Shown piece after piece: positions 9,248 to 19,500 of a DNA stretch of 49,146 bases. A model generated the notes under the pieces. The model saw only the letters and a program-made list of their open reading frames with translations. It was not told where the DNA came from and ran no database searches. Made by a program: the position numbers and the translations under genes. The stretch comes from Nymphaea colorata (Eukaryota; Streptophyta; Magnoliopsida; Nymphaeales; Nymphaeaceae): the NCBI RefSeq assembly GCF_008831285.2, contig NW_022204891.1, positions 1-49,146 on the forward strand, in the 5' to 3' direction. The first letter of the stretch is position 1. The number at the start of each line of letters is the position of its first letter.

Positions 9248-11225
9248 CTTCCTACCGCGCATCTTGGCCCTCCGTTTCCACACGTGTCCCTCATCTGTCA
9301 ACCCGCGTCATACCCTGTCCTCGTAGCCTGCCATGTGTCCTCTCCAGCTAACCTAGTCCCCTCCGAGAATCCCTCTTGGATCACGAGCTCCCAGCTCGCA
9401 CTTGTCACCTTCGCCACCTTCCTTTTTGGCATATTTTCCTTTGCGTCAAACCCTAACGCCTCAGCCCTCCATCGCGCCACCTGTCCGCATCCCAGCCATC
9501 TCGTGTCCAGTCATCATCCTACGTGTCTGCCACCTGTCCCACTAGGTCCCACTTGGAGTCTCGCCCAGTCCACGCAGCTGCCACCTCACCTAACCGCGTG
9601 CCACCTACACCCGAGCGTTTTGGCAAGTCCCACGCCGCGCGCTCCCCCTTCCCGTTTTCTCGCCTACCTCCTCTACCTTCATCTCAACCCTAATCCGCAG
9701 CTTATCTCCACCGTTCCTTGCCTCCACGTGTCACCCAACCACTGGAGAGAGAGACTCGAAGAATCTCGAGTGCCACCTCCTTGATTGCCTAATCTCCTTA
9801 GCAATCAAGCTCGATCTCTTCCTACCTTCTAGGAAAGTGATCGCCACCTTCCTCTTACTCGCTAGCCTTTCCCCTAGCGAGCTACCCTTGACCGTTGATC
9901 TCGCCACGTGGCAAGACCCGACGCACTCACTTGGCTAGACCGCCAAGACCGAGCCCACCTAGCTAGGTCAACCTCACGCGTCATCCAACCTAGGAGTTCA
10001 CTACCCACATTTGAACCGAACCCACTTGACCTTAGGACTTAGTCAACCCTCTGACTTTCCGTCTTAGCCCACTAGGTCAACCCTCCAGTTTGACCTAACC
10101 CTAGTCATCTCGAGCCTACCTCGAGATTGACCGAACCCACTTCACCCGGACCCATCACTTGGTCCAGTAGTCAACCTACCTTCTAGAACCCACTATCGCA
10201 CTCGGTCTCTCTTGACCAACTTCCCCGAGCTTAGGCTCAGCCCTAGCCAAACCGCATTGGCCTACCAACGTAGTTAGAAACCCTAACATCCCTCCTAAAC
10301 CTCATCTCCCCCCTCGGCCTACCCCTACCTTAACCTCCCTTAACCAGACCGACACTACCCTACTAGAGCCCAGTCGTTGCCGAGCCCAGCCAGCCTTAGT
10401 TAGGATTAGGCATAGCTGTTCCGTCGGCCACCCTCGTGGTCGACTCTCTTCCGTCGGCACCCAGCCGACGCCCGTGGCCGAGCCACACCCGAAGGAAGGC
10501 AGGTAGGCGTTGCCGCTTCCGGCACTCGCCCCCCTCGTCACTCTGTCGGAGTACGTGTAGCAGCAGCAGCGGCACCGGCGCACTCAGACGCGCGCTTCCC
10601 GCCGTCCTTCCGTCTACGCCGTCGAGACCCGTCTCGTGGCCAGCGTCGGCCGAGCCACCTTGGCCGACTCTCTCTCTACGCCAGCATCGTCGGCGTCCAG
10701 CGGCAGACAGGCCGTGCGCTCCCCGCCGGTCTCCAGCCCGTGCAGCAAGCTCCGAGGAGGCTCGCCTCAAGCGGACTTCTTCGATCCGTAGCTGCAATAT
10801 CCGAGGCACGGTCTTAGCCTCGGATCCCTCTCGGACAGCCAAGATATCACCTTGGCCGGTATCATCTCCTTAACCCCCTTGTAGTTTCGGGTGGGAGTAT
10901 TTGCTTTTGCATTAGGGACTTGTTAGTTTGCTTGATTTCCTGTTTTAGCCCGGGCTTAGACCCATCGTCCGTCTCGTGGTACCTCGGAGGCCGTAGGCCA
11001 AAGACACGACCACCGCGGGCCTAGCCGTCCTATTTGGGAAAGGGCGTGGTTTGTTCGTTAGTCGTGGTTTGATTGTGGCTTGTGAGTGAGTTGCGAGTGA
11101 TTCTTGTATCGAACGCGTTTGTAAAGCCTCGCATCCGGTTTTAGTTTGATTGTAGTAGGATAAGCCGTAGCTAGGTTTTTGGTAAAGGGTAACCCGCACT
11201 TGTATTCCATTTCCTTGGGATTTTT

Positions 11226-11252
11226 GCACCGGGGTCCTGTCCGGCCGGGTAG
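11226..11252 (+). other. Conserved GC-rich U5 block, LTR A right copy
   Basis: Copy of the 27-bp block at 2106-2132, with two substitutions. It is shared with B, C, D and E. Confidence 0.7.
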
Positions 11253-11368
11253 ACCTTGTATTTAATTTGCTAGGATTTTTTGGTTTATAGATTACCTCAA
11301 GGAGACTTGGGAACTAGGACTCGTGCTTGGTTCGCGCTTTCTAGCCGCAACCGGGTGAGTGCCTAACA

Positions 11369-12228
11369 GAGGCCCCGGCCACAAAAGAACCGATAGCTAC
11401 CGACGGTCAATCATCGTTTTGTTTTCGACATCACTGCGGACGACGTTTTAGGAAGAACAGCATTAAAAAACTGCCCACCGACGCCCGAAACGTACTGAGA
11501 ATCCATAAAGCCGACGTAACGACATAAATAACTAACGATCAGCACAAAAGCTGAGAGGCCAAAAGCCGCACGCCCAAGCCCTCCGCACACCATGCGGATG
11601 GGCTGCGTTAATGTCCTTAACAAGACGGCGTTCCACCAAAGCGGCAGCAATACAGAGACCAAACGTAGGGGCAAAACAAACTTAGCGTCAACCACACCAA
11701 TATAACAAGCACATCACCCAAACGGTTCATGGCAAACCAAAACAGCCATGACGCCGATGGGAGACGCAGCCAACGCCACTCATGCGCCAAGACATCAGGC
11801 GCTTCCCAACGGCCGCCTTCACGCCGGCATAGCCATGCGGACAAGCGGAACTTGGGAGGCGCATAATGTTGAAACGCGAGATAGATTCTCGATCAAACCG
11901 AACCGTCGTGGAACAACCGATAAAAACAAGCAAGAAGCAAACAGCAAAGGCAACGGGGATCCGTCAAACCGAGCATCAATCTCCTACGCAGGTGATTTGG
12001 GCGATCGCTCCCGGGTAAAAGGGGCTAACGCGAAAATCACCTAGTCTACCATAAATGTTCCAGACCATTCGTGAATCCACTTGTGTACCTGATCCGGTCC
12101 CAAAGGACACCGCAGGCGCTGTCGGGGAACAGCAAGCACTGCAGGCCGAGGGCCAGGCAGGGAAGGACACGTTGCATAGCACCTGCCAAACAAAGGCCTT
12201 GACAGCAGTCGAAGGCCGAGAAGAAGGC
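11369..12228. other. Unassigned sequence between A and B
   Basis: 860 bp unlike any LTR or internal region in the window. Its composition is A-rich with many short open frames on both strands, none recognisable. The rightmost part (from ~12055) has an open frame that, without B and C, would run on into 29136 and stop soon after. It is probably older repeat or host DNA into which A, B and C inserted. Confidence 0.5.
12224..12228 (+). repeat. Target-site duplication of B, left copy (AAGGC)
   Basis: AAGGC directly precedes the B left LTR and recurs at 25209-25213 directly after its right LTR. Confidence 0.95.
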
Positions 12229-12593
12229 TGTTACGGACCTACCCAGCGGTCCAGACCCAGCAGAGGCCGAGCCAGCGGAATCTAGTCGAAGGAAGCGCAA
12301 GGCTTCCGACTTGTGGGCTCGTTCTCTTCAGTGCATCAAGTCCAGTCCCAAGGAGATGCAAGAAGCACCAGAGATAGTTGCAGCGGGAGGAGTGGGTGGA
12401 GCAACTAGGTCATCAACGGTGCTCAAGCAGGTTCGGTCTCAGGGTGACTTAGACTCCAGTTTAGGGCTCGTCAAGCTAGAAGCGTCCCACCCAAACGAGT
12501 CCACTTCACGCGACCCTTGAGACGTCCTAAGATCCAAGTCTTAGGTAAACGGCTCGGTCAAACCTGACCAAGCTCTTGAGTCAACAAACCGAA

Positions 12594-12613
12594 GTGAGGG
12601 CGGGTCCCCTCAC
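12594..12613 (+). other. U3 hairpin 1, LTR B left copy
   Basis: GTGAGGG, loop CGGGTC, CCCTCAC, preceded by CCGAA and followed by AAGGTCCCC. The same hairpin is at 21798-21817 in the right copy. Confidence 0.7.
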
Positions 12614-12757
12614 AAGGTCCCCACCCTGGGTTCAAAAGATCCAGGGGCTCGAACCTTTCCTTTGCGCGTGGGCACTAGGCCCGTTTTGCTTTATGAATAA
12701 CGAGTAAATAAAATTAGTCTTAGGCTTGTTAATATTAGGATTCGAGGTAGGAACCTA

Positions 12758-12778
12758 GCCTAGCGGGTTGTGCTTGGC
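12758..12778 (+). other. U3 hairpin 2, LTR B left copy
   Basis: GCCTAGC, loop GGGTTGT, GCTTGGC with one T-T mismatch. The right copy is at 21962-21982. Confidence 0.5.
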
Positions 12779-12843
12779 GTTTTGGATTTGGGTCTTGGGT
12801 AGAGGGTGAGATCTGGATTGTAGACTCGCTCAAATAGGATTAG

Positions 12844-12850
12844 TATAAAT
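12844..12850 (+). promoter_or_regulatory. TATA box of LTR B, left copy
   Basis: TATAAAT, 615 bp from the LTR start; this copy would drive the element's genomic RNA. The right copy is at 22048-22054. Confidence 0.65.
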
Positions 12851-13908
12851 TTATTTGGATCAATGTATTTGGGATCAAAAATTAAGGAAATTAAGGCATT
12901 TTGCGCAAGGCGCTCTCTCTCCTCCGTGCGAGGTTTGGCTCTCCCTCCTCAGTCTCGAGGAACTCTGATTCTGAAATCAAAGCACAACTCCAGCCCGAGC
13001 GTTCGAGTGTGTGCCCTCTCATCCCCTCGCACCCCCTTCTACCGTGGCGTTTCTTCCTCCTTGAAGAACTCGTAGTACCGGCGGTGAACCAGCCAGCGCT
13101 CGAGTTGGAAGGCTTGCGGCGGATCTTCTTCCTCACCGGCGAAGGTCCCTCCCTTGTCCCCGGCTTTCTCCCCATCGAAACAGCATATCAGCAGCGTCCT
13201 GCACCTTCCTCACGGTCACGGTGAAGTTGAGAGGCAGACCTTGCAGCAGGGAAGATTGAGTCCATTGTTGGATTCAATATCGACGGTGAAAGGTTAGTAG
13301 TTTGGTTTCAAAGCTTTCTCCCAGTTGATTAGAGTCTCGATCTAGGGGAGAGCACTCCCAAGTTCACGTTCTTCTCTCGGCCTACCCGAGAGCAGATCTT
13401 GAGATTCTTCGGTGAAGACTCTTTCTAGATGTGATTCAATCTATTTTGAGGAAGTAATGTTACCGACGACTTAACCGCGCCCAAGTTCGTGTTGGCGATT
13501 GAGGAAACGGCCACGAGTTCGAGTTAGATTCTACGGCCTGTTTCTGTCAACCTGCCCCTTGGTATAGCAGAGTCATCTCTGTTGTATTGAGAGTTTTATC
13601 CGTGGAATATCATCATTCGGACGTTAGCTGGAAGCGCTAGCCTCCAAGCATCGTATTGGTGTATTCCGTGCCCCATCCGACGGTGGAATAGAGAGTTCGG
13701 TAGCTAGCCAAAATTCTGCTGTTTCTCCGATCATTCCTGCACTTCCCGGCCGGCTCGTGATCCCAGGTGTGAAGGGTCGAAATTGCCCTTACTCTGGAGA
13801 AAGCCCTAGTGAAGACGTCGAGGGCACCTTGGACAACTTGGAAGGCGTCGCTCAAACCGCGCCACTCATCGCGCCAAGCTCGAACCCATTTGACTTCGGC
13901 TGAACCAG

Positions 13909-13914
13909 GTAAGT
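13909..13914 (+). other. Candidate splice donor in LTR B, left copy
   Basis: CAG followed by GTAAGT is a full match to the plant donor consensus, 1,680 bp into the LTR. With the TTTTTAG acceptor ending at 15928 it would define an intron of about 2.0 kb in the leader. The right copy is at 23113-23118. Confidence 0.55.
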
Positions 13915-15861
13915 TTAATCTTCACCCTTAATCCTGCCACGTGTCGTCCATCCAAGTCATCTTCCTCAGCCCCAACAATCAGTTAATTTTCTTAAGTGTC
14001 CCACTTCGAGTAGTTTAGGTAAGTGGCCCTAGTTCGTAGGTTCTTACTCGCCACCTCGCCCCACTTTACTTGTTGCTTGGTCTTCTCCCTTATCGCATGA
14101 AGTTGTGGCCTTACATCTGGCCACGTGTCAAGATCTGAAGGACCACGACCTAGCACCCCCCTCCACCTCGCGAAGCCACTTTTCACTTAGTCCTCGCGTC
14201 TTGCCACCTCGCATTTTGCTTTTCCCCCACTTAGCGCACCATTCCCCCCAACTCGCGCCCCTCTTCCTAAACTTTAGGAAAAGCACCCTAGGACTCGCTC
14301 CTCTCTTGGCCACCTCTCCACCTCGCCCAACCGCAGCTAGTCTCCACCCTTGATCTGTCCACGTGTCGCCATCTCCCCCTCTTCGAGAATCCACTAAGCC
14401 TCATCGCTTAGTTCTCCTCTTCCTTGTAATCTCGTCCAGGTTCATTCCCCTTAGCTTTAGGGAAATCAACCGTACATCGTGCCAAGTGGCACGCATCCAA
14501 CCCCTTATATACTCAACTTAACCCATTTGGTCCTAACCCAGCTAGACCTTGACCGGACCTAACCTAGTCAACCTCTTCTCGGTCTTGACCCAATTTGACT
14601 GAACCTGACCTGACCTAGCCTAGCAGGAACTCGGTCAAACCCGAGCCACCTTAGGTTGACCCAGTTGACTCGAGCTTACCTCGAGTGTCCCGTTGACCAG
14701 ACCCAGCCGAGTTCACTTGTGATTTCTCTTCTTCTCCAGCCAGCTCGCTAAGTCCCAACACCTGAGCCTTGCCTTAGCCTCCTTTTCTTCCTCTTCTACC
14801 TATCGGCTTAGCCCACCTTGTAGCTAGGTTAACCCTCTTCCGCACCTAAGCCCTGTTCCCTCTGACCTACCCGAGCCCTTAACCTCACTTCACTGAACTA
14901 GCCTACCTGGAGAGCCCCGCCTGTCCAAGCTAACCCGACCTTAGCTAGGGACTAGGAACAGCCGGAGACGCTAGCCGCTCGCTAGCCGTCGTCGGCCAGC
15001 TCCTCGGCCACCCGCGCCGTCGTCGGCACTCTTTGTCGACAACCGTGGCCGAGCCACTTCCAGCGCCAGGTAGGTAGGCACTGCCGCAAGGCTTTCGCCC
15101 CCCTCGGCCGTGCCGCAACCCACAGGCGCAACTCAGGCGACAGGCGGTCGCCTCCTCCTTCCGTCAGCACCGCGGCATCCAGCCCGCGCCTTAGGCGACA
15201 GGTGGTCGTGCAATCTCGTCGGCACTCTGCCTGTCTGTCCGCCCCCGACAGCAAGCCCGTCTCGGCTATTCGTCCGCAGGTTCACCCACAACAGCAGGCG
15301 GCGGTTTTCGGCAGCGTACTGTCAGTCAGCGCCGACAACAGGCGGCTGTCTCGGCCAGCATTCTGTCCACGCCCGTCCGACAGCAGGAGGCTGTCCAGGC
15401 CGCGCGCTTCACGCCGGCCCGTGAGCTGCAATACCCGGGGCTTAGGTATTCTACCCCGTGGTCTCTCGGCACAGCCAAGGCAGCGCCTTGGCCGGTAACG
15501 CTCTCCAGCCTTTGTAGATTCAGGGAAGGTGGTAATTCCGTTTTTGCATTAGGATTCCATCTAGTTTGTTTAATTTGCTGTTTTAGCCCAGGCTTCGGCC
15601 AAGCTCCTCACTGTGGCACCTCGAGGGCCTTATTGCCCGAGACACGGTCGCAAGGAGCAGACCTACCCATTTGCTTTCGTGGGGTGTGGTTTGTCCGTTA
15701 GAGTGGTTTGCATGGTTTGGTGTGTTTGTGAGTGAGTTGAGAGTAATCTTTGTATCGCTCGCGTTTGTACTAGCCGGTAACCCCTGTAGTGGTTTGTAGT
15801 AGGATATTCCGTAGTTAGGTTGGGAAACTTAACCCTGTGTAACTCTGTCCTAGGGATTTTT

Positions 15862-15888
15862 GCGCCGGGGTTTGTCCGGCCGGGTAGA
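15862..15888 (+). other. Conserved GC-rich U5 block, LTR B left copy
   Basis: GCGCCGGGGTTTGTCCGG followed by CCGGGTAG; one base shorter than in A. The right copy starts at 25066. Confidence 0.65.
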
Positions 15889-16006
15889 TTGTTTGTATTA
15901 AGTTTTACTTAGGAATTTTGGTTTTTAGATAGTACTCAAGTCGGTCTTGGCAGTAGGAGCGTCTTGGTTAGGAAATTCTGGCCTAATCGAGACGAGTCCT
16001 AACAAT

Positions 16007-16018
16007 TGGTATCAGAGC
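16007..16018 (+). other. Primer-binding site of B
   Basis: TGGTATCAGAGC, 2 bases after the 5' LTR; complementary to initiator-Met tRNA. Confidence 0.95.
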
Positions 16019-16232
16019 AACTTGAGACTAGATTTGTCAGTTTGAGCACCCGACCTACGAAGAAATCAGCTTCAGAAGGTAATTCAGAAGGCAGAAGTTC
16101 AGAGGTATCAGTTTCGGGTCTTCTTGTCAGGTATTTCGGTTTTCTAAGTCGTTAGAAAAGTATAGGCATCACGACTTCCCACATTATATTGCGTAAGTTC
16201 TAGGCTTCGCTTGCTCGATTTTAGCAAGTGTA

Positions 16233-16324
16233 GGGCTGTACACAACGTACACCCGAGGGCAGCTAAGCTCGAGGCTTGTCGTCGAGACACCAGGCGGGTG
16301 TGACGATTTAGGCTTTTTGAAGCC
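16233..16324 (+). other. Structured leader RNA module, element B
   Basis: Hairpin 1 is TGTAC-ACAAC-GTACA with GGG/CCC (16233-16254). Hairpin 2 has TCGTC/GACGA, bulge GAG, ACACC/GGTGT and loop AGGCG (16279-16306). After TTTA comes hairpin 3, GGCTT-TTTG-AAGCC (16311-16324). Relative to A, the outer stem of hairpin 2 has C-G replaced by T-A, and hairpin 3 has C-G replaced by T-A, so pairing is kept. Confidence 0.75.
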
Positions 16325-16539
16325 CGGCCGAGAGCGAGGTGAGATTGCCTAGGCGCTAAGGCGTAGCGCGGCTTTAGGCGGGCCAACCCGTCTCCCTTGC
16401 CTTAGGACTCACGCGCGGCAGCTCAAACAGTGGCAGCGGCAGCGTGACAGAGTCAGCAGTCTAGGATTAGTGTTAAGAGTGGCAGTTGTGTCAGCATTTG
16501 GATTTCAGATAGGTTAGTTTTTGATTTGCAAAATTTAAA

Positions 16540-19500
16540 ATGGGAAAATAAAAAAAGAATGTTAACTCAGATGAGCCCGTGCTTGAGGAGAATCCTCATG
16601 ACACTCCCGAAGAGGCTCAGCCATCACAGAGAGGCCAAGTGCCCGACTATGCTTTAGGACGCATCCTAAGCATAGAAAAAGAATTATTACAGATGCGTAC
16701 CGACATGGCTAAGGTAGAGAACTTGAGAAAGAAAGAAATGGACCGTCAAAATGCAGACCGACAAAAAGAAATGGATGAGATACGGACCATGTTCCGTCAA
16801 ATGTCTACCACCCAAACGCAAGCCATCGTCGCGGAAAGGACCACTCAAGGTCTGAATGCACAGAGAGGGAAAGGTTTGTTAGCAGTACCTGGCTATCAGA
16901 CCGACACTGAGATCAATCCCAACAACATATCTCACGTTGGGACAAGCACGGAAGGGGGTAGGCTCATGCGTCCCCCACAAGACAGGTACCAACAAGAGCC
17001 CTATAGCGAATACTACAGGACTCCTCGTGGCCCACGGATAGGCCAAACTCTTCAAAACCCAATGTACGAATTATCTGATGGTGAAGATGAATCACCCCTT
17101 CGCCCAAGGAGAACTCGAAGAGAACCACCTCGTCTAGAAGAAAGACGTACACCATCTGTCAAGTACGACTTTCCAAAATTCAACGGAGAGCACCTCAGAG
17201 AGTGGTATTCATGGCAGAACGTTTCTTCATGTGCCATCGTATTCCACAAGAAGAGTGGATAGAAATCGCTACAGCCAACATGACTGGCGAAGCGACGACC
17301 CACTATCTATGGTTCGAGCACAAGACAGTCGATCCCACTTGGGAAAAGTACAAGGCTAGCCTACAGCTTCACTTTGGAGAGTCCACGTTCATCGATTATG
17401 ACGAGGACCTCAAAAATCTAGTCCAAACTTCGAACGTACCCACCTATCAAAAGCAGTTCGAAAGATTAGCTAGCATGGTACAGTGGCCCGAGAAGGCTCT
17501 AATAGGAGCATTCGAAGGAGGCCTTCGAAGCGATATCAAACGCGAGATGAAGATACATCGTTTCGATCATCTCGAAGAATGCTTCGCTATGGCCCGACTG
17601 TATGAAGAACGGATTGAAGAGAGAAAAGAGGAAAAGCGAGAGAAAAAGGCTCGCAGGGCTGACAAACAGAGGAAGAAACCTTCCTTCTCCTCTGCTTCTC
17701 GAACCAAATTCAGAGAGAATAAAGGAAGGGAATTAGTTCCCTACAACAAAGGGAACGAGTTCAGGCCAAACCCACGTCCAGGCCGTGAACTACCTACCCG
17801 TTACTTGTCCCCTAAACAAATTGAAGAATACAGGAAGAAAGGCCTGTGTTTCAGATGTGAGGGCAAGTGGGACAAAAATCACCAGTGCAAAGCGCTTTTT
17901 AATATAGTGGTGATTGATGAGCCAGAGACCAGCTCTAGCTCCGAAAGCGATTCCTCCTCCAGTTCAGATTCTAGCTCCTCGTCTGATGAGGAAATCCTAG
18001 TTAGAAGAAAAGGCAAGAAAATTGAGCCTAAAGAAACGCATCAAGAAGAGACACCGACCAAAGAAGAGAAATCAGAAGAGGTCGAATCTCTTCATTCGAT
18101 TCAAGACCCCCATAAGGCAAACGCCATACGTGTTTTTGGCCGAATCAATGGCCAAAAAGTCTTAATATTGCTCGACAGCGGAGCCACCAACAACTTCCTT
18201 ACTGAGGAAGCAGCTGAAAGGTGTAGAATCACTCTCACCGAGAGCAACCCACAAACTATCATCGTGGGAGGGGGACTACGGCTCAAGTGCATTCACGAAG
18301 GAAAAGGCCTTGACGTGTCCGTTAAAAAGAAAACTTTTAAAGTTGACTGCCTCGTCATTCCCCTTGAAGGAGTCGACTTAATTTTGGGCATGCCATGGTT
18401 TCTAACATGGAAGGATATCCATTGGGATGTAAAGAACTTCGCTATGACTTTCATCCCCGAAGGAGAAGAGGAATCGATAACGATTCAGGGACTCGCCAGC
18501 TCCACGCGTCCCAAAACAGCACTAAGGTCCATCCAACATGACCAACCAGCGTGTTGGGTTCTTACATTGGCAACGGATGTACCTTTCTCCGAAGAGAAGG
18601 TGGAAGAACCAATTCCACCTATGATTCAATCGGTCTTGGACCGATTTCCAGAGATTTTTGATGAGCCCAAAGGCTTACCGCCAAAAAGGGCTTATGATCA
18701 TCGAATCGTCCTTGCACAAGGTGCAGAGCCTGTCAACGTGAGGCCATACCGGTATGGGCACAGCCAGAAGGCGGAAATCGAACGCCTAGTCAAAGAGATG
18801 CTCGAAAGCGGCATCATCCGACCGAGTTGCAGCCCTTTTTCTTCACCCGTCCTATTAGTGAAGAAAAAAGACAACACTTGGCGGTTCTGTATAGATTACA
18901 GGGCGTTAAACGAGGTGACCGTTAAGGATCGGCACCCCATACCGTCATTGACGAGCTACTAGATGAGTTAGCCGGCGCTACTATTTTCTCAAAGATAGAT
19001 CTCAGAGCCGGATATCATCAAATTCGAATGTTTGACGAAGATGTATTGAAAACTGCGTTCAGAACACACGACGGGCATTATGAATTTTTAGTAATGCCCT
19101 TTGGATTAACGAATGCGCCAGCAACATTCCAACGGTGCATGAATGATGTGTTCAGAGCACACCTCAGAGATTTCATCCTCGTATTTTTCGATGATATTCT
19201 CATTTATAGCAAAGATGAAGAGCAACATCAACGCCATCTGGAGATTACTCTAGACATCTTGAAAGAGCATCATCTCTTCGCGAAGATGTCCAAATGCAGT
19301 TTTGGACAATCTTCAATCGGATACCTCGGACACATTGTGTCTCGAGATGGGGTTCGGGCAGACCCCGAAAAGTTGCAAGCCATGGAGAAATGGCCACTGC
19401 CCAAGGACCTCAAGAGTCTGCGAGGTTTCCTAGGATTGACTGGGTATTACAGACGATTTATCCAGGGGTATGGAATCATTGCACAACCCCTTACCCAGAT

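Larger units (their letters stand above)
1..11368 (+). mobile_element. Element A: near-complete Ty3/gypsy chromovirus, left end off-window
   Basis: Two direct LTR copies (1-2247 and 7654-11368) flank a primer-binding site, a leader, one long gag-pol reading frame and a polypurine tract. Position 1 corresponds to 9104 in the right copy, so about 1,450 bp of the left LTR lie outside the window. The two LTR copies differ by roughly 25 substitutions and about 15 small indels over 2.25 kb (counted by eye), so A is older than B. Many of the indels are single bases in homopolymers within 1-1340. The target-site duplication cannot be tested because the left flank is missing. Domain order (Gag, PR, RT, RNase H, IN, chromodomain) defines a chromovirus. 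Confidence 0.95.
7654..11368 (+). repeat. 3' LTR of element A (complete, 3,715 bp)
   Basis: It runs from TGTTACGG to CCTAACA. In order it holds the end of gag-pol (stop at 7960), two U3 hairpins (8024-8043, 8175-8194), a TATA box (8260-8267), a donor-like GTAAGT (9242-9247), a long C-rich section with CACGTG and TTGACC motifs, the conserved GC-rich block (11226-11252) and an acceptor-like TATAG ending at 11290. The TATA position implies U3 of about 0.6 kb and R-U5 of about 3 kb. Confidence 0.95.
12229..16004 (+). repeat. 5' LTR of element B (3,776 bp)
   Basis: TGTTACGG to CCTAACA. It begins with sequence encoding the polyprotein tail (frame continuing to 12520 in this copy), then U3 hairpins (12594-12613, 12758-12778), TATA box (12844-12850), donor-like GTAAGT (13909-13914), a TTGACC-rich region (about 14520-14720), the conserved GC-rich block (from 15862) and an acceptor-like TTTTTAG ending at 15928. 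Confidence 0.97.

Noticed and set aside
17205-18955. Programmed frameshifting in element B gag-pol
   Set aside because: A has one continuous frame at the same places, the two shifts are one-base deletions in the middle of conserved domains, and in-frame stops follow elsewhere.
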